A stretch of DNA of 64,000 bases, from assembly GCF_900215575.1 (NCBI RefSeq), contig NZ_OBEJ01000001.1, positions 434,001 to 498,000 of the forward strand. The letters run 5' to 3'. Below are positions 15,874-23,978 of the stretch, in pieces (within the stretch, counting starts at the first letter, position 1; every line of letters begins with the position of its first letter). The stretch comes from Natronoarchaeum philippinense. Lineage in GTDB: Archaea; Halobacteriota; Halobacteria; Halobacteriales; Natronoarchaeaceae. A program made the position numbers and the translations under genes. Below the pieces are notes generated by a model that was not told the DNA's origin, made no database searches, and saw only the letters and a program-made list of their open reading frames with translations.

Positions 15874-17307
15874 ATGCTGCGAGACGAGCCAATCCCCGGC
15901 GAGCAGTTGCGACGCATCGACGAGGAGATCCGCGGCAACTGGCCGACCGGCCAGGCCGTCGACTTCGAGGAGGCGATCGCGTTCCACGAGTCGCTGCCGG
16001 CCTCGAAGCGCTTCGCGGACGTGCTCGAAGCCGCCGAGAAGCCGCTCCTCCAGCCCCGGGCCGGCGTCCCGCGGCTCGACGACCAGATCGACCTGCTCGA
16101 ACACTTGCAGAATGCGGGCCAAGCCGACCTGCTCCCGACGACGATCGACTCCTACACGCGCGACAACGAGTACGAGAAGGCCCAGCAGGGGCTCGACGAC
16201 GCCCGCGCCGACGGCGAGGACACGCTCAACGGCTTCCCCGCGGTCAACCACGGCGTCGATGGCTGTCGGGAGCTGATCGAAGCGCTCGACGCCCCGATCG
16301 AGGTCCGCCACGGGACGCCCGACGCTCGCCTGCTGGCGTCGATCACTTTTGCAGGCGGGTTCCAGAGCTTCGAGGGCGGGCCGATCTCCTACAACATCCC
16401 CTACACCAAAGAGCACGACCTCGAAGAGACGATCCGCCACTGGCAGTTCGTCGACCGCCTCGCGGGCGCCTACACCGAGCGCGGCGTCCGGATCAACCGC
16501 GAGCCGTTCGGCCCGCTGACGGGCACGCTCGTCCCGCCGTGTATCGCCATCGCGGTGATGGTGATCGAGGGGATGCTCGCGGTCACGCAGGGCGTCCGGT
16601 CGATCACGCTCGGCTACGGGCAGGTCGGCAACCTCGTCCAAGACGTCGCCGCGCTGCACGCGCTGCGCTCGCTCGGCGAGGAGTATCTCGGTGACGACGT
16701 TGCGGTCACCACCGTCTTCCACGAGTGGATGGGCGGGTTCCCGCCGGACGAGGCCCGCGCGAACGGCGTCATCGGGCTCGGCGGGATGACCGCCGCGGTC
16801 GCTCAGCCGGACAAGGTCATCACTAAGTCGCCCCAAGAGTTCCAAGGTGTCCCGACCAAGGAAGCAAACGCCGCCGGTCTGCGGACGACCCGACAACTCG
16901 TCGACATGGTGATCGAGCAGAACGTCCAGCTCGTCGGCGTCGACCGCGAGCTGAATCTGATCCAGAAGGCCAGCCGCGAACTGATCGAGGAAGTCCTCGC
17001 GCTGGGCGACGGCGATGTCGCGCAGGGCACGCTTGCGGCGTTCGACTCGGGCGCGCTCGACGTTCCGTTCGCCCCAAGCGACAGCGCGAAAGGCGACGTG
17101 TTGCCGGCCCGCGACGACGACGGCCGCATCCGGATCTTCGAGTTCGCCGACCTCGCGCTGTCGGACGACGTCAAGGAGATCCACCGCAACCGACTGGACT
17201 CCCGGGCGGACACCGAAGGACGCGACCAGACGTTCCGCATGGTCGCCGACGACGTCGACGCGATCAGCGACGGGAAACTGATCGGCCGACCGCAGGGAGG
17301 TGACTGA
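15874..17307 (+). CDS. glmE: Glutamate mutase E (catalytic) subunit
   Basis: This 477-residue TIM-barrel subunit holds the substrate-binding residues of glutamate mutase. Visible family features are HGTPDARLLA (about 149-158), EGGPISYNIPYTK (about 168-180), REPFGPLTGTLVPP (about 208-221) and the VGNLVQDVAALHALR region (about 250-264). It pairs with GlmS. The ATG at 15874 lies 4 nt after the glmS stop; the longer open frame from 15796 lies inside glmS and is rejected. The stop is 1 nt before mal. Confidence 0.95.
   Translation: MLRDEPIPGEQLRRIDEEIRGNWPTGQAVDFEEAIAFHESLPASKRFADVLEAAEKPLLQPRAGVPRLDDQIDLLEHLQNAGQADLLPTTIDSYTRDNEYEKAQQGLDDARADGEDTLNGFPAVNHGVDGCRELIEALDAPIEVRHGTPDARLLASITFAGGFQSFEGGPISYNIPYTKEHDLEETIRHWQFVDRLAGAYTERGVRINREPFGPLTGTLVPPCIAIAVMVIEGMLAVTQGVRSITLGYGQVGNLVQDVAALHALRSLGEEYLGDDVAVTTVFHEWMGGFPPDEARANGVIGLGGMTAAVAQPDKVITKSPQEFQGVPTKEANAAGLRTTRQLVDMVIEQNVQLVGVDRELNLIQKASRELIEEVLALGDGDVAQGTLAAFDSGALDVPFAPSDSAKGDVLPARDDDGRIRIFEFADLALSDDVKEIHRNRLDSRADTEGRDQTFRMVADDVDAISDGKLIGRPQGGD
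17296..17303 (+). promoter_or_regulatory. Shine-Dalgarno site of mal
   Basis: A full-match ribosome-binding sequence ggaggtga sits 5 nt before the mal ATG (17309) and inside the glmE 3' end. It fixes the mal start and shows that internal operon genes use SD-guided initiation, whereas promoter-proximal genes here are leaderless. Confidence 0.75.
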
Positions 17308-17308
17308 G

Positions 17309-18649
17309 ATGCCTCAAATCCGCAGCATCCGGGCGATCCCGACGGTTTCGGGATTCTTCTTCGACGACCAGCGCGCGATCAAGGCCGGCGCCGAGCGCGA
17401 CGGCTTCGACTACCGCGGCGACCCCGTCACGCCCGGGTTCGACGCCGTCCGCGAGGCCGGCGAGGCGCTGACGGTCGAACTCGAACTCGCGGACGGCACC
17501 GTCGCGACCGGCGACTGCGCCGCGGTCCAGTATTCGGGCGCCGGCGGGCGCGACCCGCTGTTTCGCGCCGCCGAGTACCGCCCGGTCGTCGAGGAGGTCG
17601 TCGGCCCCGAACTGGTCGGGCGCGACGCCGACGCGTTCGCCGACAACGCGGCCGTGGTCGAATCGATGACGCCGGCCGCGATCGAGTCGCTCTCGCCCGC
17701 CCCGGGTCCCCACGGGAGCGGCGGCGTCCCCGACGCCGACGGTGAGCGCAGCGAGAAGCTGCACACCGCGGTGCGATACGGCGTCTCGCAGGCGCTCTGT
17801 GACGCCGCGGCGAAAGCCCGCGGGACGACCCGGACGGACGTGCTCGCCGACGCGCTGGGAACCGAGCCGGCGACCGAGCCAGTGCCGGTGTTCGGCCAGT
17901 CGGGCGACGACCGCCGGACGAACGCCGAGAAGATGCTCGTCAAGGGCGTCCCGGTGCTCCCTCACGGCCTGTTCAACAGCGTCGAGAAGGTCGGCGCCGA
18001 GGGGGAGAAGCTCCGCGAGTACCTCGCGTGGCTCGCCGACCGGACAACTGAACTCGGCTCGGATTCGTACGCGCCCCGATTCCACGTCGACGTGTACGGC
18101 GTGCTCGGCGACGTTTTCGGGCCGCCGTACGACCGGGCCGAGGTCGTCGACTACTTCGCCTCGCTCGCCGAGGCCGCCGCGCCCTACCCCCTGCAGATCG
18201 AGGGGCCGATGGACGAGGGCCACAGGAGAGAACAGGTCCGGGCGATGGCAGAACTGCGCGACGGTCTCGCGGACGCCGGCGTCGGCGTCGACATCGTCGC
18301 CGACGAGTGGTGCAACACGTTCGACGACGTTCGGGCGTTCGTCGACGCCGGCGCGGCCGACCTCGTGCAGATCAAGACGCCCGATCTCGGCGGCATCCAG
18401 CGCAGCGCCGAGGCGGTTCGGTACTGCGAGGGCACCGACACCCGCGCGTACCTCGGGGGCACCTGCAACGAGACCGACGTGTCGGCGCGGGCCTGCGCCC
18501 ACGTCGCGCTGGCGACCGACGCCGCGCAGGTGCTCGCCAAGCCGGGCATGGGGTTCGACGAGGGGTACATGATCGTCGAAAACGAGATGCGCCGGACGCT
18601 GGCCCGGCGCGACGCCGACGGCCAGCGGGCCGCGGCCGCGGACGACTGA
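17309..18649 (+). CDS. mal: Methylaspartate ammonia-lyase
   Basis: This enolase-superfamily enzyme deaminates threo-3-methylaspartate to mesaconate. The 446 residues include the Mg-binding acidic residues in FHVDVYG (about 258), IEGPMD (about 299) and DEWCN (about 332), and the catalytic Lys in VQIKTPDLGG (about 352). The C-terminal region (GTCNETDVSARA, LAKPGMGFDEGYMIVENEM) is typical of the family. It is about 30 residues longer than the 413-residue clostridial enzyme. It lies in the operon between glmE and mch, with a strong SD. Confidence 0.95.
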   Translation: MPQIRSIRAIPTVSGFFFDDQRAIKAGAERDGFDYRGDPVTPGFDAVREAGEALTVELELADGTVATGDCAAVQYSGAGGRDPLFRAAEYRPVVEEVVGPELVGRDADAFADNAAVVESMTPAAIESLSPAPGPHGSGGVPDADGERSEKLHTAVRYGVSQALCDAAAKARGTTRTDVLADALGTEPATEPVPVFGQSGDDRRTNAEKMLVKGVPVLPHGLFNSVEKVGAEGEKLREYLAWLADRTTELGSDSYAPRFHVDVYGVLGDVFGPPYDRAEVVDYFASLAEAAAPYPLQIEGPMDEGHRREQVRAMAELRDGLADAGVGVDIVADEWCNTFDDVRAFVDAGAADLVQIKTPDLGGIQRSAEAVRYCEGTDTRAYLGGTCNETDVSARACAHVALATDAAQVLAKPGMGFDEGYMIVENEMRRTLARRDADGQRAAAADD

Positions 18650-18660
18650 CCGATATTCCA

Positions 18661-19773
18661 ATGACAGACGATACCGATCCGACAGACTGGACCGATCCCG
18701 AGACGTTCCGCGCGGCCCTCGACCGTGCCGACACGCGCGAGAAGGGAACCTACTTCGAGGCGTTCGCGGAGGGCGACCGCATCGAACACGATCCGGGCAT
18801 CCGCCTCTCCCGGGCCGGCAACGAGCGCTGGATGGCCCAGACGCTCAACCACGACCCGACGTTCTGGCGATCCGACGCCGCCGCCGAGCGGGGCTACGAC
18901 GAGCCGCCGATCCACCCCGACTACCTGCTGGCGGCGACGATGGGCCCGAGCGTCGAGGATCTCAGCGAGAAGGGCGGCTACTTTCTCGGGCGCACCGGCG
19001 TGCGCTACCGGACCGATGCGGTCTATCCGGGCACCGAACTCCGGGTCGACTCGACGGTGATCGAGACGCGCGCGTCCGGTTCCCGCCCCGACTACGGCAT
19101 CGTCACGTGGGAGACGACCGGCCGGGACGCCGACACCGGCGACGCACTTCTGTCCTACCGCCGGACGAACATGATCCCGCGGCGCGAGCCGATCGAGACC
19201 GACGGCGGGCAGACGACCGGCGACCGAGTCGATGCCGGCACCGAACCCGAACCGGAACTTCCCGACACTCTACTGACGCCCGATGGCCAGCATTTCGAGG
19301 ACTTCAGCGACGCGCTCGACGACGCCGACGGACGGGACGCCGCGGTGGCGTACCGCCACGAGCGCGGGCGCACGATCGACGACGCCTTGCTCGCCGGACT
19401 CCCGCTGGCGACGCTCAACACCGCGAAGCAGCACCACGACGCCGCGACGATGGCCGACTCGCCCTCTGGCGAGCCGGTCGTCTACGGCGACGTGACCAGA
19501 TCTATCGCGCTCGGTCACGCTCGTTCCGACGAGCGCACGTACCGCGAACTGGGGTACGACGACGAGCGTTTCCACGACTTCGTGACCGCGGGCGACACGG
19601 TCTACGGGTTCACGCGCGTGTTGGACGCCAGCGAGACGCCGACGATCGACGTGCCGTCCGGCGTCGACGCGACCGACGCTGGAGCAGTCCGATTCGAGCA
19701 CGTCGCGTTCAACCAGAACGAGACGCCCGTTTACTCGGGAACCAGAACCGCGCTGATCGAGACGAGAAACTGA
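18661..19773 (+). CDS. mch: Mesaconyl-CoA hydratase (MaoC-like)
   Basis: This 370-residue protein has two MaoC-like hot-dog halves. The N-terminal half includes FAEGDRIEHDPGIRLS and NHDPTFWRSD, and the C-terminal half includes DVTRSIALGHARSDE. It hydrates mesaconyl-C1-CoA to beta-methylmalyl-CoA in the methylaspartate cycle. The start lies 11 nt after mal, as expected for this operon. The function is assigned from operon context plus family; the enzyme must not be confused with the unrelated methenyl-THMPT cyclohydrolase also called mch. Confidence 0.88.
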   Translation: MTDDTDPTDWTDPETFRAALDRADTREKGTYFEAFAEGDRIEHDPGIRLSRAGNERWMAQTLNHDPTFWRSDAAAERGYDEPPIHPDYLLAATMGPSVEDLSEKGGYFLGRTGVRYRTDAVYPGTELRVDSTVIETRASGSRPDYGIVTWETTGRDADTGDALLSYRRTNMIPRREPIETDGGQTTGDRVDAGTEPEPELPDTLLTPDGQHFEDFSDALDDADGRDAAVAYRHERGRTIDDALLAGLPLATLNTAKQHHDAATMADSPSGEPVVYGDVTRSIALGHARSDERTYRELGYDDERFHDFVTAGDTVYGFTRVLDASETPTIDVPSGVDATDAGAVRFEHVAFNQNETPVYSGTRTALIETRN

Positions 19774-19812
19774 CCGACCGCACGCGACACCGACCAGACT
19801 ACGACATCCACC

Positions 19813-20850
19813 ATGCCACGACTCTGCCGCACGTTCCAGACCGCACCGGCCGCCGTCCCCCGCGAGGACTCGGCGAAGTATCTCCGCTCGGGCCTGACAG
19901 CCGAGGGCTTTGCCCTCCCCGACTGGCTCGTGCCCGATCTCGAAGACGGCACAGCGCCGGAGATGAAAGACGCCGCGCTGGAGAACACGGTCGAACTCTT
20001 GCCCGAATACGCCGAGGACTTCGCAGGCGAGCTCTGGCCCCGCGTCCAGTGGGGGTACGACAGCGAGCGCGACCGTGACCGCGGCCGCGAGGAGATCGAG
20101 ACGCTCGTTCGCGAGATCGGCGAGGAGATCGACGGCGTCGTCGTGCCGAAGGTCGGCCGCGTCGAGGACGTGCGACGCGCCAGCGAAGCCGTCGCGGGCT
20201 TCGAGCGCGACTACGGCGTCGACGAGGGCTCGATCGAACTGTCGGTCATCGTCGAAACGGCCCGCGCCGTCTCCGACCTCCCCGAGATCGCCCGTCTCGG
20301 AGACGACGGCCGGCTCTCCGGACTCGTCTTTGGGCCCGTCGACTACACCGCGGAACTGGGCGGGCGGGAGTTCGACGGCTCGCGCCCCGTCTGGCCCGGC
20401 TTACTCGAACGCCTCTCGAACGAGGCCAGTGCAGCCGATCTGGTCGCCGTTGGCGGTCCCTTCGACCAACTGTTCGAGGAGCGCGCCGGCGTGACCTTCT
20501 ACAACGGCGACGCCTACGCCGACCAGGTCGAGCGCGAGGCTGCCGTCGGACTCGACGGAAGTTGGTCGCTCCACCCCAACCAGACCGAGCAGGCAAACCG
20601 CATCCACATGCCTCGTCCCGAGGAACTGCGCCGCGATGTCGGCCGGATCGAAGCGTTCCAAGACGCCAAATCCGGCGGGACCGGCGCCGTCTCGGTCGAC
20701 GGCCAGATGATCGACGAGGCGACGTTCAAGAACTTCGCCAACACCGTCGAAACGGTGCGAGCGATCCACGAGACGCGCCCGCGCCAGACCGCAGAGCGGT
20801 TCGACGACGCGCTGTTGGAGCGGGCGCTCGCGCTCGACACCGCTTGGTGA
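19813..20850 (+). CDS. citE: Beta-methylmalyl-CoA / malyl-CoA lyase (CitE family)
   Basis: This 345-residue CitE-type aldolase carries the Mg-binding Asp/Glu pair in LVPDLEDGTAPEMK (about 39-52) and the conserved E in IETLVREIGEEI; VVPKVGRVEDV (about 114) is the CitE VxPKv motif. It cleaves beta-methylmalyl-CoA to propionyl-CoA and glyoxylate (CitE1 of Haloarcula) and may condense glyoxylate with acetyl-CoA to malyl-CoA. It is the last gene of the operon, 39 nt after mch. No separate malyl-CoA thioesterase is encoded in the cluster. Confidence 0.88.
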   Translation: MPRLCRTFQTAPAAVPREDSAKYLRSGLTAEGFALPDWLVPDLEDGTAPEMKDAALENTVELLPEYAEDFAGELWPRVQWGYDSERDRDRGREEIETLVREIGEEIDGVVVPKVGRVEDVRRASEAVAGFERDYGVDEGSIELSVIVETARAVSDLPEIARLGDDGRLSGLVFGPVDYTAELGGREFDGSRPVWPGLLERLSNEASAADLVAVGGPFDQLFEERAGVTFYNGDAYADQVEREAAVGLDGSWSLHPNQTEQANRIHMPRPEELRRDVGRIEAFQDAKSGGTGAVSVDGQMIDEATFKNFANTVETVRAIHETRPRQTAERFDDALLERALALDTAW

Positions 20851-20880
20851 CGGCGTCACGACGCCGACACCGGGACGCGG

Positions 20881-21453
20881 TCAGTCGTCCTCGAACCCGC
20901 TCGCGGAGAAATCCAACTCGTCGTACTCGCTTAGCATTCGTTCGAGGTCCTCGCGCAGCGACTCGGCCAGCACCGTCAGTTCTTCGTACCGGTCGTCGGC
21001 CTCCAGATCGGCGTAGGACTTCTCGTCTTCGAGCGCAGAGAGCTTGGCTTTGAGCCGAAAGTACTCGTTCAGTCGCGTGTCGTAGGAGTCGAGCAACAAC
21101 TGCGTCTCGACGGCGTCGCGGACCTCCTCCTCGGTGGCCGGCTTGACGAGGTACTCGTCGAACGCCATGTCGACGATGTCGAAGTCGGGCTCGATCGCCG
21201 TCACCATCACGACGCGGCAGTCGTACCCCTCCTCCCTGAGTTGCCGGAGCACCTCGTCGCCCGATAGTTCGGGCATCCGTCGGTCGAGCAAGACGACATC
21301 GACCTGCGCGTCGATGGCATCGAGCGCCTCCGCTCCGCTGTACGCGCGCCGCACTGAGTAGAGCTCGTCGAGATAGGTCGCGTACAGGTCCGTGACTCGC
21401 TCCTCGTCGTCGACGACGAGAATCGTTGCCTCCGGCCCCACGTGGTCGTCCAT
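20881..21453 (-). CDS. HalX-domain response regulator
   Basis: This 190-residue regulator has a receiver domain with the acidic pair in LVVDDEERV (about 12-20), the phospho-acceptor Asp in VVLLDRRMPELSG (about 57), Lys in VKPATEEEV (about 107) and a C-terminal HalX coiled domain (about 120-185, ending YDELDFSASGFEDD). HalX proteins are common in haloarchaea and lack a recognisable DNA-binding domain. The ATG at 21453 starts directly before the receiver. The cognate kinase is not adjacent. It is transcribed divergently from the membrane protein at 21583. Confidence 0.9.
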   Translation of the reverse strand: MDDHVGPEATILVVDDEERVTDLYATYLDELYSVRRAYSGAEALDAIDAQVDVVLLDRRMPELSGDEVLRQLREEGYDCRVVMVTAIEPDFDIVDMAFDEYLVKPATEEEVRDAVETQLLLDSYDTRLNEYFRLKAKLSALEDEKSYADLEADDRYEELTVLAESLREDLERMLSEYDELDFSASGFEDD

Positions 21454-21552
21454 CACCCTGCCGTTTCGTATCACACGTGAAATAGCTTCGGCATGATGTC
21501 ACTGTCGAGTTCGCTGAATGGAGATTCGCTGGCCCAGCAAATCTGAGTAATT

Positions 21553-21562
21553 TCCTTACTAA
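21553..21562 (+). promoter_or_regulatory. TATA box before the 4-TM protein gene
   Basis: The stretch ccttactaat lies 21-30 nt before the ATG at 21583, fitting a leaderless transcript. Confidence 0.5.
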
Positions 21563-21582
21563 TAGCTCCACTACACGTTCGT

Positions 21583-21978
21583 ATGTCCGACACACCACCG
21601 CTGAGGGACCGCCTCAAAGCCGACCTGACGAGCGATTTCTCGGTCAGCGCGAGTGCCGCGCTCGCAGCGCTGGTCGCGCTGTTTGCGTTCGCTCGGATCG
21701 ACGACTCGACCACGGGCGGACTGTTGCTCGCACTTGCTATCGCCGTATTCGTTCCATACGCGTACGAACGGGTCTGGCCCGAGGAGTACGCCAGCGTTCC
21801 GGCAGTCGTGTGGACCATCTCGGCAGCCCTCATCACGTCGGGGCTCTTCGTCGGCGTCTATCAGCTCAGCGTCGATGCGGGCGCCGGGGAGTACGCACCG
21901 GGCATCGCGTTCGTCGTGACCGTCGTGGTCCAGTACGCCGTCGCCGCATTGTTTATGCGTGCTCGACAGAATGCGTGA
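21583..21978 (+). CDS. Small four-helix membrane protein (unknown)
   Basis: This 131-residue protein has a short charged N-terminus and four hydrophobic helices (about 22-42, 46-62, 72-92 and 105-125). No family is recognised. It lies upstream of a winged-helix/membrane gene pair on the same strand (45-nt gap), so it may be part of that operon. Confidence 0.7.
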   Translation: MSDTPPLRDRLKADLTSDFSVSASAALAALVALFAFARIDDSTTGGLLLALAIAVFVPYAYERVWPEEYASVPAVVWTISAALITSGLFVGVYQLSVDAGAGEYAPGIAFVVTVVVQYAVAALFMRARQNA

Positions 21979-22023
21979 GAGCACACGGCCTGTGATGGAT
22001 GATCTGCACCCGGAGCGCCCACG

Positions 22024-22449
22024 ATGAGCCACTACACCACCGCCCAACGGCTGTTCTCCCCCGAGCGGCTGTGGCCAACGTCTCTCCCGGAGTGGATCGA
22101 CGTGCCTGAGGATCCGGATCCGGACGAAGTCCTCGATTTGCTCGACGATCAGTACGCGAAGGCGATTCTACGACAGACGCGGGACACTGCGCTGTCGGCA
22201 AAGGAGATCAGCACGGCGTGTGACATCTCCGTCTCGACGGTGTATCGGCGTACTGAGCGGCTGGTCGACTGTGGGCTTCTGGCTGAACGCCGCATCGCAC
22301 AGTCCGACGGAACCCACCACAGCACCTACGAAGCGCGGCTGGATGAGGTGACGGTCAGCCTCACTGACGATGGCTTCGAAGTGACGATCGACGAGAAGCC
22401 GACCGGCGATCTCGCCGACCGCTTTACAGACATGTGGGAGGGACTCTAA
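22024..22449 (+). CDS. Winged-helix transcriptional regulator (cassette A, regulator)
   Basis: This 141-residue soluble protein has a central winged helix (about 38-90). The recognition region is LSAKEISTACDISVSTVYRR, followed by the wing and a beta-rich tail ending DLADRFTDMWEGL. It is paralogous to 41005-41394 (same STVYRR/STIYRK recognition helix and a comparable DMW tail). The TAA stop shares its last base with the ATG of the next gene (TAATG), so translation of the pair is coupled. The C-terminal tail may be a dimer or partner-contact segment. The target genes are unknown. Confidence 0.8.
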   Translation: MSHYTTAQRLFSPERLWPTSLPEWIDVPEDPDPDEVLDLLDDQYAKAILRQTRDTALSAKEISTACDISVSTVYRRTERLVDCGLLAERRIAQSDGTHHSTYEARLDEVTVSLTDDGFEVTIDEKPTGDLADRFTDMWEGL

Positions 22450-22787
22450 TGTCGGTCCTGCAAGCGACTGTGGCACAGCAGTCAGACTATCTCCTCTTGC
22501 TGTCCGTGTCGCTGATCGCCGTCGGGCTAGCGCTGTTCATCGTATTTCACGCATTCCGGGGCTACCAGCGCAACGACAGCCGCCGGACGCTGTTTCTCGC
22601 CATCGGGCTCTGTCTCATCACCGTCGTCCCGATGACGCTCTCGATCGGCGTCAACTCGCTGGGCCAAGCGACCGATGTCCCGCCTCGCGTCTACACGTTC
22701 TTCCTACCGGTGCTCAGCCGACTGAGTGAGATCACCGGGCTTTGTACTCTGCTGTACTCGCTGCTCATCACGCCGGGACAATCGTGA
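22449..22787 (+). CDS. DUF7521-like 3-TM membrane protein (cassette A, partner)
   Basis: This 112-residue protein has three hydrophobic helices (about 13-32, 48-68, 85-105). Between helices 1 and 2 lies FHAFRGYQRNDSRRTLFLAIG, a motif that recurs in the partner protein at 40712-41008 (YFAFKAYRRTDSRSLGALALG). This pattern fits the haloarchaeal DUF7521 family, of unknown function. The start ATG overlaps the regulator's TAA, and the upstream in-frame ATG at 22434 is inside the regulator gene. Coupling of a DNA-binding protein to a membrane protein suggests membrane-linked regulation (inference). Confidence 0.75.
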   Translation: MSVLQATVAQQSDYLLLLSVSLIAVGLALFIVFHAFRGYQRNDSRRTLFLAIGLCLITVVPMTLSIGVNSLGQATDVPPRVYTFFLPVLSRLSEITGLCTLLYSLLITPGQS

Positions 22788-22882
22788 GATGGCGCTCTGA
22801 CTGGCTCTCCAGTCGGTCCACCGTCTACTCGAACTGCAGCATCTCCTGATCTGAGGTCAGTGTGCGAGCCCTCGCAGACGGC

Positions 22883-22947
22883 GGTGGGGATGGGATTTGA
22901 ACCCGGTGCAAACGCTCGCTGTGCTCGCGTTTGCGTGATTCAAATCC
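22883..22947. repeat. Copy of tRNA-Ser 3' end within a TTCAAATCC inverted repeat
   Basis: Positions 22883-22904 repeat 22 nt of the tRNA-Ser 3' end (23018-23039) exactly and in the same orientation. Its ggatttgaa (22893-22901) is matched by the inverse ttcaaatcc at 22939-22947, and an inner palindrome gcaaacgc...gcgtttgc fills the loop. The arrangement matches the element near tRNA-Thr. Confidence 0.7.
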
Positions 22948-23017
22948 AACCGTTTCCGAATCACTGCTCACAGTGGCGAGCACACGAGGTGCTCGCCGTT
23001 CGTTCGCAGTAGAATAC

Positions 23018-23098
23018 GGTGGGGATGGGATTTGAACCCATGAGGCTGACGCCACCGGTTTTCAAGACCGGCGCAATAGGCCGCTCTGCCACCCCACC
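23018..23098 (-). tRNA. tRNA-Ser (anticodon TGA)
   Basis: The reverse strand folds to 81 nt: acceptor GGTGGGG/CCCCACC, D-arm GCA/TGC, anticodon stem CCGGT/ACCGG around CTTGAAA (anticodon TGA), an extra (class II) variable arm with stem GGC/GCC, and T-arm ATGGG-TTCAAAT-CCCAT. CCA is not encoded. It is a typical class II serine tRNA. Confidence 0.96.
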
Positions 23099-23153
23099 TC
23101 GACCCAACCTACGCGGGGCCCGCCTTAAGAACTAACGGATATCCGACGCGGCG

Positions 23154-23906
23154 TCACTCCCGGACGAGCGTCGGCCCGTCGTCGTCCTCGACGCGCAGTC
23201 CGAGATCGTCGATCTGCATTGCAGTGAACTCGGGGACGATCCGCCCAGCTGTGACCCGAGAGCGGACCAGCGAGACGAGCGACCGAAGGCCGGCAGCCGT
23301 GTCGATGGTGGGAAGCATCTCGGTGTACTCGACGGCGTGGCCGGCGTCGACGGCGCGGGTCGCCATCGTCTCGACGGCCGGCGGTTCGTAGGCGCCCTGA
23401 AAATCGATCGTGTCGGCGAAGCCGGCGTAGTACACGTCGCCGTCGGGCGTCGGTCCGAGGACGACTGGGTTGTTGCGGAGCTTCATCGCGGCGCCGTCGA
23501 CGTGGGTTCGGGCGAGCAGCGGCGCAGTCGGCGAAATCGCGGCGGCAGACGTTGCCTCCTCGCGGTCGAGCAAGTGAGTGATCGTATTGCCCACTCGTGC
23601 CGAGCGCGTCGTGCCGACTTGCACCTCGAACCGGGTGTCGTCGGCGCCGTCGAGCGCGTCCCGAGCGAGCGCGCGCAGTTCCTCTTCGGCACTTTGCTCG
23701 CCGTGGTGTTTCTCGGGCAGATCCACGTCCGACCGGTAGTTCACCAGCAGGTCGCCGCCGCTGTCGGCGACGGCGCTGACGACATCTTTGTACGCGGCGG
23801 CGTACAGGTCGGCCGCTTCCTCGCCGGACAGCGGCGTCGTCTCGGCGAGTTCCGGCAGTACGAGCCCCTCGCGCGGCGGCTCCGCGACGACTGCGACGAC
23901 TGTCAT
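23154..23906 (-). CDS. DUF2064-like protein (nucleotide-sugar transferase fold)
   Basis: This 250-residue soluble protein contains the segment VVLGPTPDGDVYYAGF (about 149-164), which resembles the DxG-type loop GPAxDGGYYLiGL of DUF2064 (TIGR04282-like, GT-A-fold) proteins, and the C-terminal LRSLVSLVRSRVTAGRIVPEFTA. Function in haloarchaea is unknown; it may transfer a nucleotide-activated group. It lies next to tRNA-Ser on the same strand. The assignment rests on one motif and overall length. Confidence 0.6.
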   Translation of the reverse strand: MTVVAVVAEPPREGLVLPELAETTPLSGEEAADLYAAAYKDVVSAVADSGGDLLVNYRSDVDLPEKHHGEQSAEEELRALARDALDGADDTRFEVQVGTTRSARVGNTITHLLDREEATSAAAISPTAPLLARTHVDGAAMKLRNNPVVLGPTPDGDVYYAGFADTIDFQGAYEPPAVETMATRAVDAGHAVEYTEMLPTIDTAAGLRSLVSLVRSRVTAGRIVPEFTAMQIDDLGLRVEDDDGPTLVRE

Positions 23907-23978
23907 GGGTTGAACTCGCGCTCGCGGACCCTTGAACCCGCCGTTTTATTGCACCGCATCCGGTAGGAACGCCTCAGT

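Noticed and set aside
15832-17184. Long reverse-strand open frame across glmE
   Set aside because: It is the mirror of the glmE gene in a high-GC genome; glmE has motifs and an SD site.
18307-18660. N-terminal extension of mch into mal
   Set aside because: The extension is Arg-rich shadow sequence; the MaoC-like protein begins at 18661, 11 nt after the mal stop.
17264-18661. Long reverse-strand frame across mal
   Set aside because: Shadow frame; mal on the plus strand has enolase-superfamily residues and a clear ribosome-binding site.
22883-22947. A tRNA pseudogene beside tRNA-Ser
   Set aside because: As above: only 22 nt of the 3' end are present, followed by a palindromic loop; described as a repeat instead.
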